NCBI GenBank assembly: GCA_001566295.1
Contig: KQ964326.1
Location: forward strand, 1 to 16,778
Source of the DNA: Microdochium bolleyi
Taxonomy: Eukaryota; Ascomycota; Sordariomycetes; Xylariales; Microdochiaceae
Length of the DNA: 16,778 nucleotides
Reading direction: 5' to 3'
The notes below the pieces were generated by a model that searched no databases, was not told where the DNA came from, and saw nothing but the letters and a program-made list of their open reading frames with translations. The position numbers and the translations under genes are program-made. Shown piece after piece: positions 1 through 8,756 of this stretch. Every line of letters begins with the position of its first letter. The stretch's first letter is position 1.

Positions 1-350
1 GCAGCCAAGCGATTGTAAGAGGGGGTTTTCCTAGATGAAACGGAGCCGGAGAACAAAGATGATTGTCGATGCCGTCGGATTCTCTTGTTCTCTTTCCAAA
101 AAAAAATATCGGGAGTTCGAACTTCTTGGGTTGCATGGCTTTTAGCCTGCTCGTGTTTTTCTATCAATTGGCGAAGTAGTCAAAGTCTGCGTCGGATCGT
201 CTTCACAAGACTAACCATAATCCATTAAGTTGTGCATCCCGTCACTTCAACAGTTTCCTGCATGGGCCCCAGTAGATTGACAGCTTTTAGCAAGTGCAAA
301 AAATGCGTCGGGCTCATCGCCACTCTTTGTTGTCAGGTTTTGGGGTTGCT
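1..350. other. No gene recognised at the left end
   Basis: No open frame of convincing composition, RNA gene or repeat is seen here. On the minus strand the part just below 351 continues the reading frame of the broken zinc-cluster domain, but it meets stops within a few codons and shows no known domain. Confidence 0.4.
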
Positions 351-434
351 GTAAACCATGCGCCTGCGCTGGCAGCGCCCACAGCGGTGCCGCGTCTCGT
401 CGCACTTGGAATGCAAGGCTTTGCACTCCTAGCA
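351..434 (-). pseudogene. Broken Zn2Cys6 zinc-cluster DNA-binding domain
   Basis: Read on the minus strand from 434 to 351, 28 codons follow the fungal binuclear zinc-cluster pattern C-x2-C-x6-C-x6-C-x2-C-x6-C almost exactly, with a lysine/arginine-rich stretch after the second Cys and the usual CDE after the third. Two positions are damaged. The second codon is TAG (429-431), where a CAG (Gln) would fit. The sixth zinc ligand is TAC (Tyr, 351-353) instead of Cys. An intact domain would bind CGG-type DNA half-sites as a nuclear regulator. Past the domain the frame stops after a few residues, and no regulatory domain is visible. Both changes are C-to-T or G-to-A transitions. I read this as a relic and not a working gene. 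Confidence 0.7.
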
Positions 435-1454
435 CTGTGTCAGGAGTAAGAAGCCAGTCCCGTAAGTCCTTGTGATGCAGACGCGTTTGTCAATCGAAGG
501 AACATGCGAAAATGCGCCAGGGCTGAGAGCTCTGTGTGACCGGTACCAAAAGGCCAAAAGACTGCAAGGGTGGCAACCCTAATGTAGACCGTTGAAAAGC
601 ACCATCAACTTTCTTGGCCAGTGTCTCGGCCGTTACCATCAAATGCTCGACACAGTCACCACCTACGAACCGCGCTCGACATGCGGGCTGCTCAGACAGT
701 ACTGCTGCCTACATTTTGCGAGGCAATAGTGAAATGATGTGGGATTCAGGTCTCACTCTTTTCGCGCTCGTGGTTCATTTTGCCACCTGTGCAACCAACC
801 AGGCGCCCCAACCAAAAATTAGCGCATTTGTGTGATCCTCGTGGTGGTTATGCGCCACTTTTACACTGGGGCGCCTCGCCAACCAACTCTACTTGTACCC
901 TGAGCTACTCCACAGAGGTGGCGACCTCCGGAGTAAAGCTTCCGCTCCCGCGGCGACGGGCTCGTCTAAATGCACACCCCGCATGTACCCACTTGAAGCA
1001 CAGGGCATGCACGGCTATCATCTGCTTTGTTGCTTATTGCCGATGAGAATCATCCAATTGTGTTCTAGACTCGTACGGCTCGATGACGCCGTATTCTCTC
1101 AATTTCCTACATCCATGAATCGCCACTGGGCATACCGACGATTGGTAAGGGGGCCGGGCAAGATTCCGAGACGCTGAGCCAATAGCGACAGTGCTCGGCT
1201 CGAATTCGGCCAGCCCGTATCTCAACTTCCGACTTCTTCGAGCCGGCCGGAGTCGATACCATGTCATCTTCTTCATACTACGAGCTGCCGAGGACTGCCT
1301 GCTGCGTCGCGCTAGCTAATTTGCTCGCCAGTCCACAGACGCCTTATCGGCGAGCCTCAGCTCGCTGCCTCTCTCGACCTTTTTCGCCGTGTTTTCTTCG
1401 AGGAGACGGTGACGTCCGGGCTCGGGATCGTCATCGTCTCCATGAGTCCTGTCA
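435..1454. other. No gene recognised; upstream region of the zinc-cluster gene
   Basis: About 1 kb with only short overlapping open frames in several frames and no recognisable motif. The right part presumably holds the promoter and 5' leader of the zinc-cluster gene at 1455. No clear TATA or CCAAT arrangement was found. Confidence 0.4.
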
Positions 1455-2577
1455 ATGGAGCGATGCCACCTCCGGAAGCTGCTCCCGGCCCCAGGCAACC
1501 CGGCCACCGACGGCGCTGATGCCCGCGCCGATGCCGGCGAGCAGTCTGCGGCGGGAGACCGCCGTGGCCGACCGACCAGAGTTGCGTGCAATGCCTGTCG
1601 TCGGAAGAAGTCCGCGGTACGTTGTTCCTTCCCTTCACCGCGAAAGTAGCTCACTAACCAGGTACTATCGGGGGTCTATAGTGTGACAGTAAGCGGCCAC
1701 AATGTACACCTTGCCAACGCAAGGGCACCGAATGCATCTACATCAGCAAAGACACGTCCGAAACTCCAGGCATGGCCCTCAAGCGAGAAGTCGAATCTCT
1801 CAGAGGGCGCACGCAGGACTTGGAGGAGCTCATAGCGCACCTGTCATCGATGCAAGACGACGCTCGACGACACATACTGCTCCTGCTACGGACAGCTGAG
1901 GACCCGGTCTCCCTCTTACCTTTGGTGCGCGGCAACCTCGTCCAGACGCAATCTTCTGCACACATTACAGCACAGTCCTCCAGCCCGGTTCTTCGGCCAC
2001 AGAGTGAGCTTGCGTTCTTGACATCACACTCTTACACCCCTTCTACTTCTCAGTCCCCAGATGCACGTCACGACCAGCCTCTGCACTCGATAGCAGGTAC
2101 AGAGATATCCAGTTTCATACCTGGCGTGGACTATCAATATGGAACAGTGCTGTAAGCCCTACTCGTGGACCTCTGCTTTGAGCATCTCGATATCTCCTTC
2201 TAGTCTACAATGTCGATAACCAATTTCTACGCCGCGTTTGCCATCCCCATGTACCTGGAGACCGGACACCGTGTCCTAGGCACGTTCTACGCCGAGCTCT
2301 TCATCGGCAATTTTGCGAAGCGTCGCCAGCGGCAGGAGGCGCGCGATCACCTCCCGGAGCGGAGCGGATCGGGAGGATGTTTAGGGGTGGTGCCAGGCTG
2401 CCGGGTTACGGCGCTCAGTTCATGCCGCGGCCCGAGATTGATGGCACGGAACCCGGCCGCTTGCTTGCCGCGCGGACCGCTGCTGTACGACTACCTGTGC
2501 TCTTGTGCATGCTGCTTGGCTGCGCTGGTGAGCAAAACGCGCTGCGTGGAGACGCGGGCCATGGAGGTGAGAAATGA
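1455..2577 (+). pseudogene. Zn2Cys6 transcription factor, regulatory region decayed
   Basis: Exon 1 (1455-1616) ends inside a zinc cluster and exon 2 restarts at 1682. After splicing, the cluster has all six Cys as C-x2-C-x6-C-x6-C-x2-C-x6-C (1587-1735), with basic residues after the second Cys and a coiled-coil-like stretch (about 1772-1840) that could dimerise. Such proteins bind CGG half-sites in the nucleus. Exon 2 stays open to a TAA at 2153, but the same frame then reads ALLVDLCFEHLD, which is how the fungal-specific regulatory domain (fungal_trans) usually begins. This suggests TAA replaced CAA. After about 2203 a different frame carries weak similarity to that domain up to 2577, so a frameshift is also likely. 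The N-terminus is uncertain: an ATG at 1442 opens another frame that is also plausible. The DNA-binding part could still be made; the full regulator probably is not. Confidence 0.7.
1617..1681 (+). other. Intron inside the zinc cluster (65 nt)
   Basis: Donor GTACGT at 1617, branch-like ACTAAC at 1653-1658, acceptor CTATAG ending at 1681. Removing it joins alanine to the third zinc-binding Cys (TGT, 1682) in phase 0 and restores the complete Zn2Cys6 pattern. That makes it the best-supported intron in the window together with the one at 6223. Confidence 0.85.
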
Positions 2578-3233
2578 CCTGAAGGTGTCCGACTGCTGGA
2601 TGTATAGCTTGATGGCCAGGAGCAATTTGAGCCACGCGGTGGTGCAAATGCGTTTCCAGGCTGACTTGGTGTTGATCTCGTTGGCGACGAGGTTGGCATA
2701 ACGGATGCTCTTCTGCAAGAATGTGGTCATGGCTGTGGCGTCATCGGTCAGATCGCGGAGGGTGATGCGCCGCTTACCAAGCTTGATGTTGGCGGTGACG
2801 TTGCCCATGGCGAAGCGCTCGGTCAGTGCCTTCAGCATGAATGTCAAACCGGCCGCCTTGAGTTTCTTGCGGCCAACTGAGCTGAGCTCGTACATCCACC
2901 ATTAGTAGGCAGTGCCATGGAGCAGGATCGAGAGTTCTCGACGAGAAGAGTTTGACATTGGTCGACCGACTCGCTCTCCATGAGGTCACCAAGTCTCTTG
3001 CTGAAGCCATATAGGTCAGTAAACATATAATGACGGTTGTTTAGACGAGCCCTTGCGACAGGCGGCCAAGATAACAACAAGTTTTTCATTATAAGATTGA
3101 CGATTGAAACTATGAAAAGCTGAGGACTTCCGCCTGCTTCAACATGTACTGGAAGCCCCTTATCATTCATCGGGTCTCGCCAGTCCGATCTTGACGTGGA
3201 CCGTTCGGTCGCCCCGTCGGCACAGGTGGACAT
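2491..3233 (-). other. Unidentified minus-strand open frames, possible decayed gene
   Basis: Two overlapping minus-strand frames (3233-2844 and 2895-2491) have protein-like composition. The upper one holds a hydrophobic stretch near LFIVSIVNLIM and then LYGFSKRLGDLMESESVDQC. The lower one begins MYELSSVGRKKLKAAG and is rich in Lys, Thr and Leu with several helices likely. They could be two parts of one gene joined by an intron or broken by a frameshift around 2850-2900, but I found no splice pair that settles it. I recognise no family. The last part of the lower frame (2491-2577) overlaps the tail of the zinc-cluster relic on the other strand and is probably not coding. Confidence 0.3.
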
Positions 3234-3567
3234 CTACTTGAGCTCAGTGACGGGCGACGCGCCGCGGGGAAGACATCCTGAACAGGAAAGAGACAGGCGC
3301 AATTCTAATGAGTTTGATTGTGCTATACTGGTCCAAAGACTCGCAGAGGTGTTGAAAGCCCCTGGTACACGTCTCCTGAGTGTCTTGACTGAAGAATTCG
3401 ACAGTTTCCCAGCGAAGGTATTGGCACTTGGACAGTATTTCCTCCGTCAATACTGTCCGCTGCATGCGCTGTGCGGCAGCTCATTGGGTTTCGACCGGGT
3501 TGCTGCCAGGCTTAGGACACTCCTCATAACTCCTTACCTTCGTAGTTGGCTCAGATCAGCGGAATGA
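3196..3567 (+). other. Unidentified open frame of 123 codons
   Basis: The frame starts at an ATG and ends at TGA. The middle part (AILVQRLAEVLKAPGTRLL) could form helices, but no domain is recognised, and a minus-strand frame at 3244-3465 is also open. It may be chance or the remnant of an unknown gene. No intron signals or promoter elements support it. Confidence 0.2.
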
Positions 3568-3766
3568 GTGCCCTCGACGAGCATGCATAAGTAGTATCAC
3601 GTCCTTCGCTTTGTCATCCGTGGCCAAACGTGGCGCAGCCGCACTAGGCTGTGGAGACGGCCATGTGCTAATTATTCCAGCCACCCACTTAGGAACCACC
3701 CATGGATCTATTGGCATTTCAACAATACATCACCACACCAAGGCGCAGCACAGAGACGAGCACATA

Positions 3767-5066
3767 ATGGGCAAGGACGAGGACGAGATCGAGAGCCTAC
3801 GGCGGCAAGTGCGAGAGGCACAGCAAATCGCAGACGCAGCTTCGAGAGACCAGGAAGTCCAACGCCAACGTGCAGATCAGGCTCTGCGCGGCGAGCAGCG
3901 CGAATGGGAACGCGCAGACATCGAACGGCGACGTGCAGAAAGCGAACGGCAACGTGCAGTGGAAGCCTCTCGATAGCAGGAGAACCTATGGTAACGTACA
4001 GCTAGCCAACAGCGGGGCGCAGACGACAAGCGGCGACGCGCAGGGGATGTCGCAGCCCAATCCCGCCAGACAACTTTACTTGAGTACATCACCAGCTGTC
4101 CCCGTTATGTCGACCTCAATGTGGCCGTCGAGCCCAGTAAGTCCCTCACCTCGACTGGAGCCATCACAAACCCTCTGGATAAGTTGATACCTTTGACACT
4201 CAAGCTATAGAACGACTTTCTCGAGCAACAGAAGGTGAACACTCGCTCTAGGCCTCGGCCTCACCTTCGATAACCACCCAAATGCGCTCAGTGATAGCGC
4301 TAACGAACTAACGCAACGACGTGCAGTACCCGACTCAAACCAGCTTCGCGCTAACTAAGTGTACGTTTACAGGCACGATAACATAGATCAGACCCAGCGA
4401 AGCCTAGCTTTCGTAGTCAAGTACAAACCGCCGCACAAGCCAACGTTACTATACCTACATACTAGTCTGCGGGAGATGGATATACAGCAGGAGGTCGTAA
4501 ACAGATCAACGATGCCAACCGATAAAGACGAGCTATTCTCTTACCAGGCTAATAGAGTTATCGCTGCCGCTCTTTCCCAAACATATTACTACATAACCAC
4601 CGGCGGTCTTACGTACAGCTATATAACAACGGGCGAGGCAATCATCTTTTTGAAAGTCGACGGGGAGGCTCTAAAAAACTTGCTTTTTCATCTGCAGAGC
4701 CATGAGCGGAGGTGCTAGCGCGTCCCAATAATGCTGCATCCCAATACTGCTGTGGATTTCAGAGCCGTCAGTCAGGGCCTTGCCTTCACCCTGCTAGCAG
4801 TCCAAGAACAACATTCCAACCCTGGGCAGGGTCAGCGTTCTCGAGCCATCCACGGTCCGCCTCATCTTGGCGATGCTAAGTGTGGAGCCATATACAGAGC
4901 TTGCTTCCAGCAAGTGGGGCAGCGGTCACGACAGCAGTCCTGGCTGCAAGTTTCCGCACCCTTCACTTATTGCATAAACAGGAGGATACCCCACAGTGTC
5001 AAACGCCGGTGTAATGGGGTGCACTGTGGAGACGTGATCACCAGATCAAGACGGGCTCGCCGTTGA
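3767..5066 (+). pseudogene. Decayed fungal coiled-coil protein with conserved central domain
   Basis: From ATG 3767 the protein begins MGKDEDEIESLRRQVREAQQ, followed by a long charged coiled coil with repeating RAD/RRAESERQRA units. The same frame continues through TAG (3974) and TAA (3992) into TTLLEYITSC and SLTSTGAITNPLDKL, meets TAG at 4208, then resumes in another frame at about 4335 after TAA (4356). There it carries VYVYRHDNIDQ, VVKYKPPHKPTL, QTYYYITTGGL and TTGEAIIFLKVD, stops again at 4716, and ends near LAFTLLAVQEQ (about 4785). From memory of the family, this order (coiled coil, then a central domain with E/K-x-KPPHK and TGEA-I-FLK blocks, sometimes a kinase-like C-terminus) occurs in many-copy hypothetical proteins of filamentous fungi. 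The E/K and FLK blocks recall a PD-(D/E)XK nuclease core, which is a guess. No kinase part is visible here. With five stops and a frame change, it is not functional. Confidence 0.75.
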
Positions 5067-5597
5067 TCAGCCGGGTGCTGCCGAAGCTCGACCATCTCTT
5101 TGCCAACTTCCAAGCAACATTCTCAACGAAGGTGTAATTTCAAAGACAAGCTGTGGTGCAGAATGAGCACTGCACGGTTGCGGCAGACGGTCCACCGGAA
5201 ACAGAAGGCCTCATTCCAGGGGTGAGACTACACATTCTGGGCTCAGGTTGCACGCGGATGAGCGACTAAGCGATGCCAACAACGAGCACCGTGTACTGAC
5301 ATTCACAAGTAGCGATCGTTCGCATCATAGTATGTAGGAAAACCTCGTTTGTAGTATGTCTAGTAAATTCACTTTCTATGCACCGCTGATTGGGCACCAC
5401 ACAATCACTGACTGTGCTGCCCATTTATGTTCGTCACTCTTGCCTCGAAACGAACACCTCTTTTCTCGTCGCCTTGCTCTTTCTACTCATGCGTCCACGG
5501 TCGTGGCCTTTCGCCGACCCACGAGTGACAGTACCGCAGCCAAGCGCAACGATCGACCGCGAGCCATCCGCGTGATGCTAGCCGAAAATTCGGGACG
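5067..5597. other. No gene recognised; upstream of the BTB gene
   Basis: The stretch after the coiled-coil relic shows no further conserved blocks of that family. An 81-codon open frame at 5356-5601 and its alternatives lack any domain. The right half presumably contains the promoter and leader of the BTB gene. Confidence 0.4.
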
Positions 5598-6594
5598 ATG
5601 AATCTCCTTGCGATGGCAACCCTTGTATTAACAATTGAACCAGACTCTACAACAACTACGTTTGACATGGGCCAGCAGTCCGAGTAGTACGAAGAGATAT
5701 GTGGCAGCGGCGATGTCATTCTCCTTATTGGTCCTCACCAAGCGCCATTGAAGGTACAGTCAAGATGTCTTCGAACCGCATCAAAGGTGTTCGACGCCAT
5801 GTTTGGACCAAATTGGAACGAAGGCCAAGACCTGTCTGAAGACATGCCCAAGCCGGTCGAACTTGGCGATGACGATTTCGGCGCAATGCACACTGTCTGC
5901 TGTGTAATCCATCATCGAAACGACCTATTGACGCAAACTCTCGATCCTGCAGACGTTCTCCGAGTCGCCGTCGTGGTTGACAAGTACGATCTCGGTGTGG
6001 CTATGAAGTTTGCCCTCGCGCCATGGCTTAAGCTTCGAGACGACATAAATATGATACAGCTAGGCTACATGATGGCCGCTACATATCGACTTCGTGATAA
6101 AGAACGCTTCGTGGGAACCACGTTAGCCCTGATCCTATGTTGTGACGCTTCATATTGGTGTCTCTCTGAGCATGAAACGATCAGCGAAGTGCTTTGCGCA
6201 AAGGCGTCGGGAACAGCAGCGTGTAAATTTTGTCTGACAGTCTTTGAGATCAAATACTGATTACACAGACTTGCTTGAGGAGAGACGGAACCATATGCGA
6301 GCAGATATCCTGAGCATTCTTAGATCACGGGGTCCAGATTGTTCTTGTGGCTGGGGCAACGAGCATGCACAGGGTCGTGAAGAGCTCAGGGGTGCATATG
6401 GGCCGCTTGATCTACTGAAAACACCATTGAGCCAGATTATTAACAAACTTGAAAGCATACCCCTCGGCAACTTGTCCAGGTTGAGGAAGTGTAAAAAATT
6501 GAGTGGAAAACATCAGCCGCGAGAAAACGAGGCCCCGAAAGGCAAGATAGCCCTCATGAAGAGGTCTGCAGCGATATCCTTCGAAGATCAATAG
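5598..6594 (+). CDS. BTB/POZ domain protein, 5' end doubtful
   Basis: A BTB/POZ fold is visible from about 5688: GDVILLIGP (first strands), SRCLRTASKVFDAMFGPNW (the usual 'S.VF..M...F' block), a VELGDDD turn, DPADVLRVAVVVDKYDL and AMKFALAPWLK. This is the short fungal type. BTB domains mediate dimerisation and can link substrates to Cul3 ubiquitin ligase; the target is unknown. The tail after the 46-nt intron (6223-6268) has LLEERRNHMRA and a CSCGWG block, also usual for this family. The 5' end is odd. From ATG 5667 or 5598 the frame meets TAG at 5685. Either this is a nonsense change, or an intron 5625-5687 (GTATTA...TAG, phase 0) removes it. With that intron the three exons sum to 295 codons without a stop, though its acceptor is purine-rich and weak. 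No gene partner is evident. Confidence 0.7.
6223..6268 (+). other. Intron in the BTB gene (46 nt)
   Basis: Donor GTAAAT at 6223, branch-like TACTGATTAC near 6255-6264, acceptor CACAG ending at 6268. Splicing joins T (6222) to AC (6269) to make TAC and gives AAYLLEERRNHMRA in one frame; without splicing the first frame stops at 6258-6260. Confidence 0.85.
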
Positions 6595-7044
6595 ACGAGG
6601 ACTTGGCAAGCTGATACTTCAAGCGCGAAGGGGACAAAGCATCGATCTCCATCATTCTCTGCGCACATTGCTTATTACGGAAAATAATGATTCATGCTAT
6701 GTAAACAGGTCAGCTGTGCGACCCATGGCCGTCCAGAATCAGCACCCTCCATCGCTTCGGATCCTGGGACCTGTACGCGGAATGAAGAGCGCTTGAAGCC
6801 ATCTCAATGCAGTGTCATTGCTGATCTACCCATCAGGTGATGTAACAAATCTCCAGTCACGCCACTTGTTGAGGCTCGTCTCAAGAAATCACTGTTGTTG
6901 CACCAACCGGCCCTTGAAGATAAACAGCGGTGGAATTCTCTTTGCTGGTGAACGCCATCAGTGCCTTAGTTGAAATGCTCGAGTGCAATAATCATAGATC
7001 TGCTCGCAGCTATGCGTCGATCTAGGGTTGAATCGGCGCTGCGC
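6595..7044. other. No gene recognised
   Basis: About 450 bases downstream of the BTB gene with no open frame of note, no repeat found elsewhere in the window and no RNA gene recognised. Confidence 0.4.
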
Positions 7045-7269
7045 CTACCCAATAGTATCTGTGAATTTGGCAAATGCACACGGAGTGGCAAGAAGAATCT
7101 CGTGCTGATAGGGGAGGCCTCGTAGCTGCTGGACAGCGGCAGCAGCCATGGCATGACGTAAGACTCTGAGATCGTGATCCTCGCCGCAGTCGGGCCGAAT
7201 GTGCAGGTCGTAGACCTGACATGATATGCATGCTGGAATATCATGCGTTGGCGAGGCAAAGAAAGTCAA
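7045..7269 (-). other. Possible fragment of an unknown gene
   Basis: This minus-strand frame (74 codons) reads CQVYDLHIRPDCGEDHD and then HAMAAAAVQQLRGLPYQHE, a composition more protein-like than the overlapping frames. I recognise no family. It lies just upstream of the solo LTR insertion and has no identified exons on either side, so it could be a remnant or chance. Confidence 0.25.
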
Positions 7270-7457
7270 TGCAGATCAGGGCCAGAGATGGGAAACATGA
7301 GAATGCGATCCTTTAATCGACGGCAAACATGTAATCGATCGTGGGGCGGTTCGGCCACTGACAGTGCTTGGGCGCCGGAAACTGCACTGCCGCCTGGCCA
7401 ATGGCCATGTGTGACATTGAGCAGGTAAGGTACGTACCGGTGCTCGCATGGCACCGA

Positions 7458-7464
7458 TGAGTCA
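7458..7464. promoter_or_regulatory. TGAGTCA (Gcn4/CPC1 or AP-1 type) site in the LTR
   Basis: A perfect TGA(G/C)TCA palindrome lies 24 bp upstream of the LTR TATA box and is preserved in the second LTR (13451-13457). It fits the binding site of Gcn4/CPC1-like bZIP activators of amino-acid starvation responses. Binding has not been shown. Confidence 0.5.
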
Positions 7465-7487
7465 GCATTTAGAGCTCCTCCGGAGCA

Positions 7488-7493
7488 TATAAA
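7488..7493 (+). promoter_or_regulatory. TATA box of the solo LTR
   Basis: TATAAA, conserved at the same place in both LTR copies (13422-13427 on the minus strand in copy 2). It would direct transcription rightwards, towards the bZIP gene that starts at 8022. Confidence 0.55.
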
Positions 7494-8021
7494 CCGAGTT
7501 TCAGAGCTCGCAGTCACTCTTTTTAGAACCGTTCTTTTAGATAGACAACTATCAATTACCACTGTTGAAATCACTCATTCTAAGCTCTGTCAAGCGCAGG
7601 AACGTTACTTGCACGAAACGTTACACCATGTGTACCGGTGGTGGGGTGGTGGGGTGGGCAATCTCGCCACCGGAACTCTTGCTCCTACCTACCTGCTGCT
7701 TGCTGCGGATTCGAGTTGTATTGCTCGTTCGCGCCTTTCCGCGGATTCGCAATTACCACTCTTAACACATTGACTTATCGCTGGACTTCTATGGCGGGCA
7801 GGCAGCTCCTACAAAAGAGCCTATACCTTGAGCAGCTTGACCAAGTCTCCCTACCAGTGGTATTAAATTTCAACTCTTACGTCTACGCTACGCCTATCAC
7901 CAAAGTATACAGAGTCAGTCCTTCTCATTCCGACAATCAGACGTAATAACACCTCCACCACGAGATATCTGCGTCGATACAGTACCAAAGACACGACTAC
8001 AGCCAATTGTCCTCGACCAAT

Positions 8022-8756
8022 ATGGAGAACCCGTCATCCACTAGTAAAGGTCTTTTACCACAAGAGATACAAGAGAACACAACATCCAATTGGACCGTCC
8101 AAAGCTACGATCACTCTTCCGACAGCTTTAGCGATAACTCCTGGATACCCGTCGATAACACCTCGGGTCAGATACCTGCGGAATCCGACCACAATTTCCA
8201 TATAGGCCTCTGCTCGCGATACTACGATACATCTATACATCCGCACGACACAATGCAGTTCGACACACTTGGCCCTGCCGAGCTCAACACCCACGTGATA
8301 AACGATATCGCTTCGAGCATACAGTCGTGGCCTGTAACACCTGACAGCCTGCCCGGCATCTTTTCCGACGCTGTCCCAGCCTCCACACACACAAGCCCAG
8401 ACGAAGTTGGTACTGAGTCCTCCTCGTCAAGACACCACAGCTATCAACAGCCGCAACAACACAGGATAAAGTCGCAAACCACCCGATCAAAACGTAGAGC
8501 GAGCTCATCTGCGTCAAGACCACAAACAACCACAACGGTAGTGAAAGTAGAAACTGACAGCCCTAGTGCTTCCACTATTATCGCCACCGGAGGTACCAGG
8601 AGCGAGAAGAAAACAATACGAGAGAAGAACAGGACCGCTGCGACCAAATACCGCAACAAGACAAAAAAAGATAGAGAGAAGTTGCGGGAGAAGGAGAGCC
8701 GTTGGCGCCACCTTCAGTGTCCACTACATTTGGCACATGGGGGCGGTCATGAGTGA
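8022..8756 (+). pseudogene. bZIP protein with intact basic region but lost leucine zipper
   Basis: From ATG 8022 the 244-residue frame has a Ser/Thr/Asp-rich N-terminal part (possible activation region), a basic stretch (KSQTTRSKRRASS) and at its end the bZIP basic region NRTAATKYR (residues 203-211, 8628-8654), which matches N-x2-A-A-x2-Y-R. Such proteins bind DNA as dimers held by leucine heptads. Here the heptads do not follow: after KLREKES the frame runs into RWRHLQC and stops. Another frame (from about 8700 to 8805) reads GATFSVHYIW...IIPDLPER, which could be the worn remains of the usual C-terminus. A frameshift near 8695-8705 is therefore likely, and without dimerisation the product would be at best a partial protein. 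The solo LTR TATA lies about 530 bp upstream and points towards it. I see no intron. Confidence 0.7.

Larger units (their letters stand above)
7410..7625 (+). mobile_element. Solo LTR of a retrotransposon (copy 1)
   Basis: The 216-bp element starts TGTGACATTG and ends GTTACA, so it has TG...CA ends and a near-perfect 6-bp terminal inversion. The 5 bp before it (7405-7409) and after it (7626-7630) are both CCATG, an exact target-site duplication. Inside are a TATAAA box (7488-7493) and a TGAGTCA site (7458-7464). A second copy in the opposite orientation lies at 13288-13505. No internal retrotransposon sequence is attached. An LTR with its own target duplication and no interior is the usual product of LTR-LTR recombination within one inserted element. 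Superfamily (Ty3 or Ty1) cannot be told from the LTR alone. Confidence 0.92.

Noticed and set aside
2152..2203. Intron in the zinc-cluster gene with donor GTAAGC and acceptor TTCTAG
   Set aside because: Signals look good, but splicing leads to a stop within a few codons, and the skipped DNA encodes ALLVDLCFEHLD, which fits the regulatory domain. A nonsense change is the better reading.
7266..7574. Minus-strand open frame resembling the plus-strand frame at 13359-13568 (shared SKR, RVTAS, ETRFICS, GALNADSS)
   Set aside because: The similarity comes from the two LTR copies being translated in the same relative frame. It is repeat DNA, not a shared protein.
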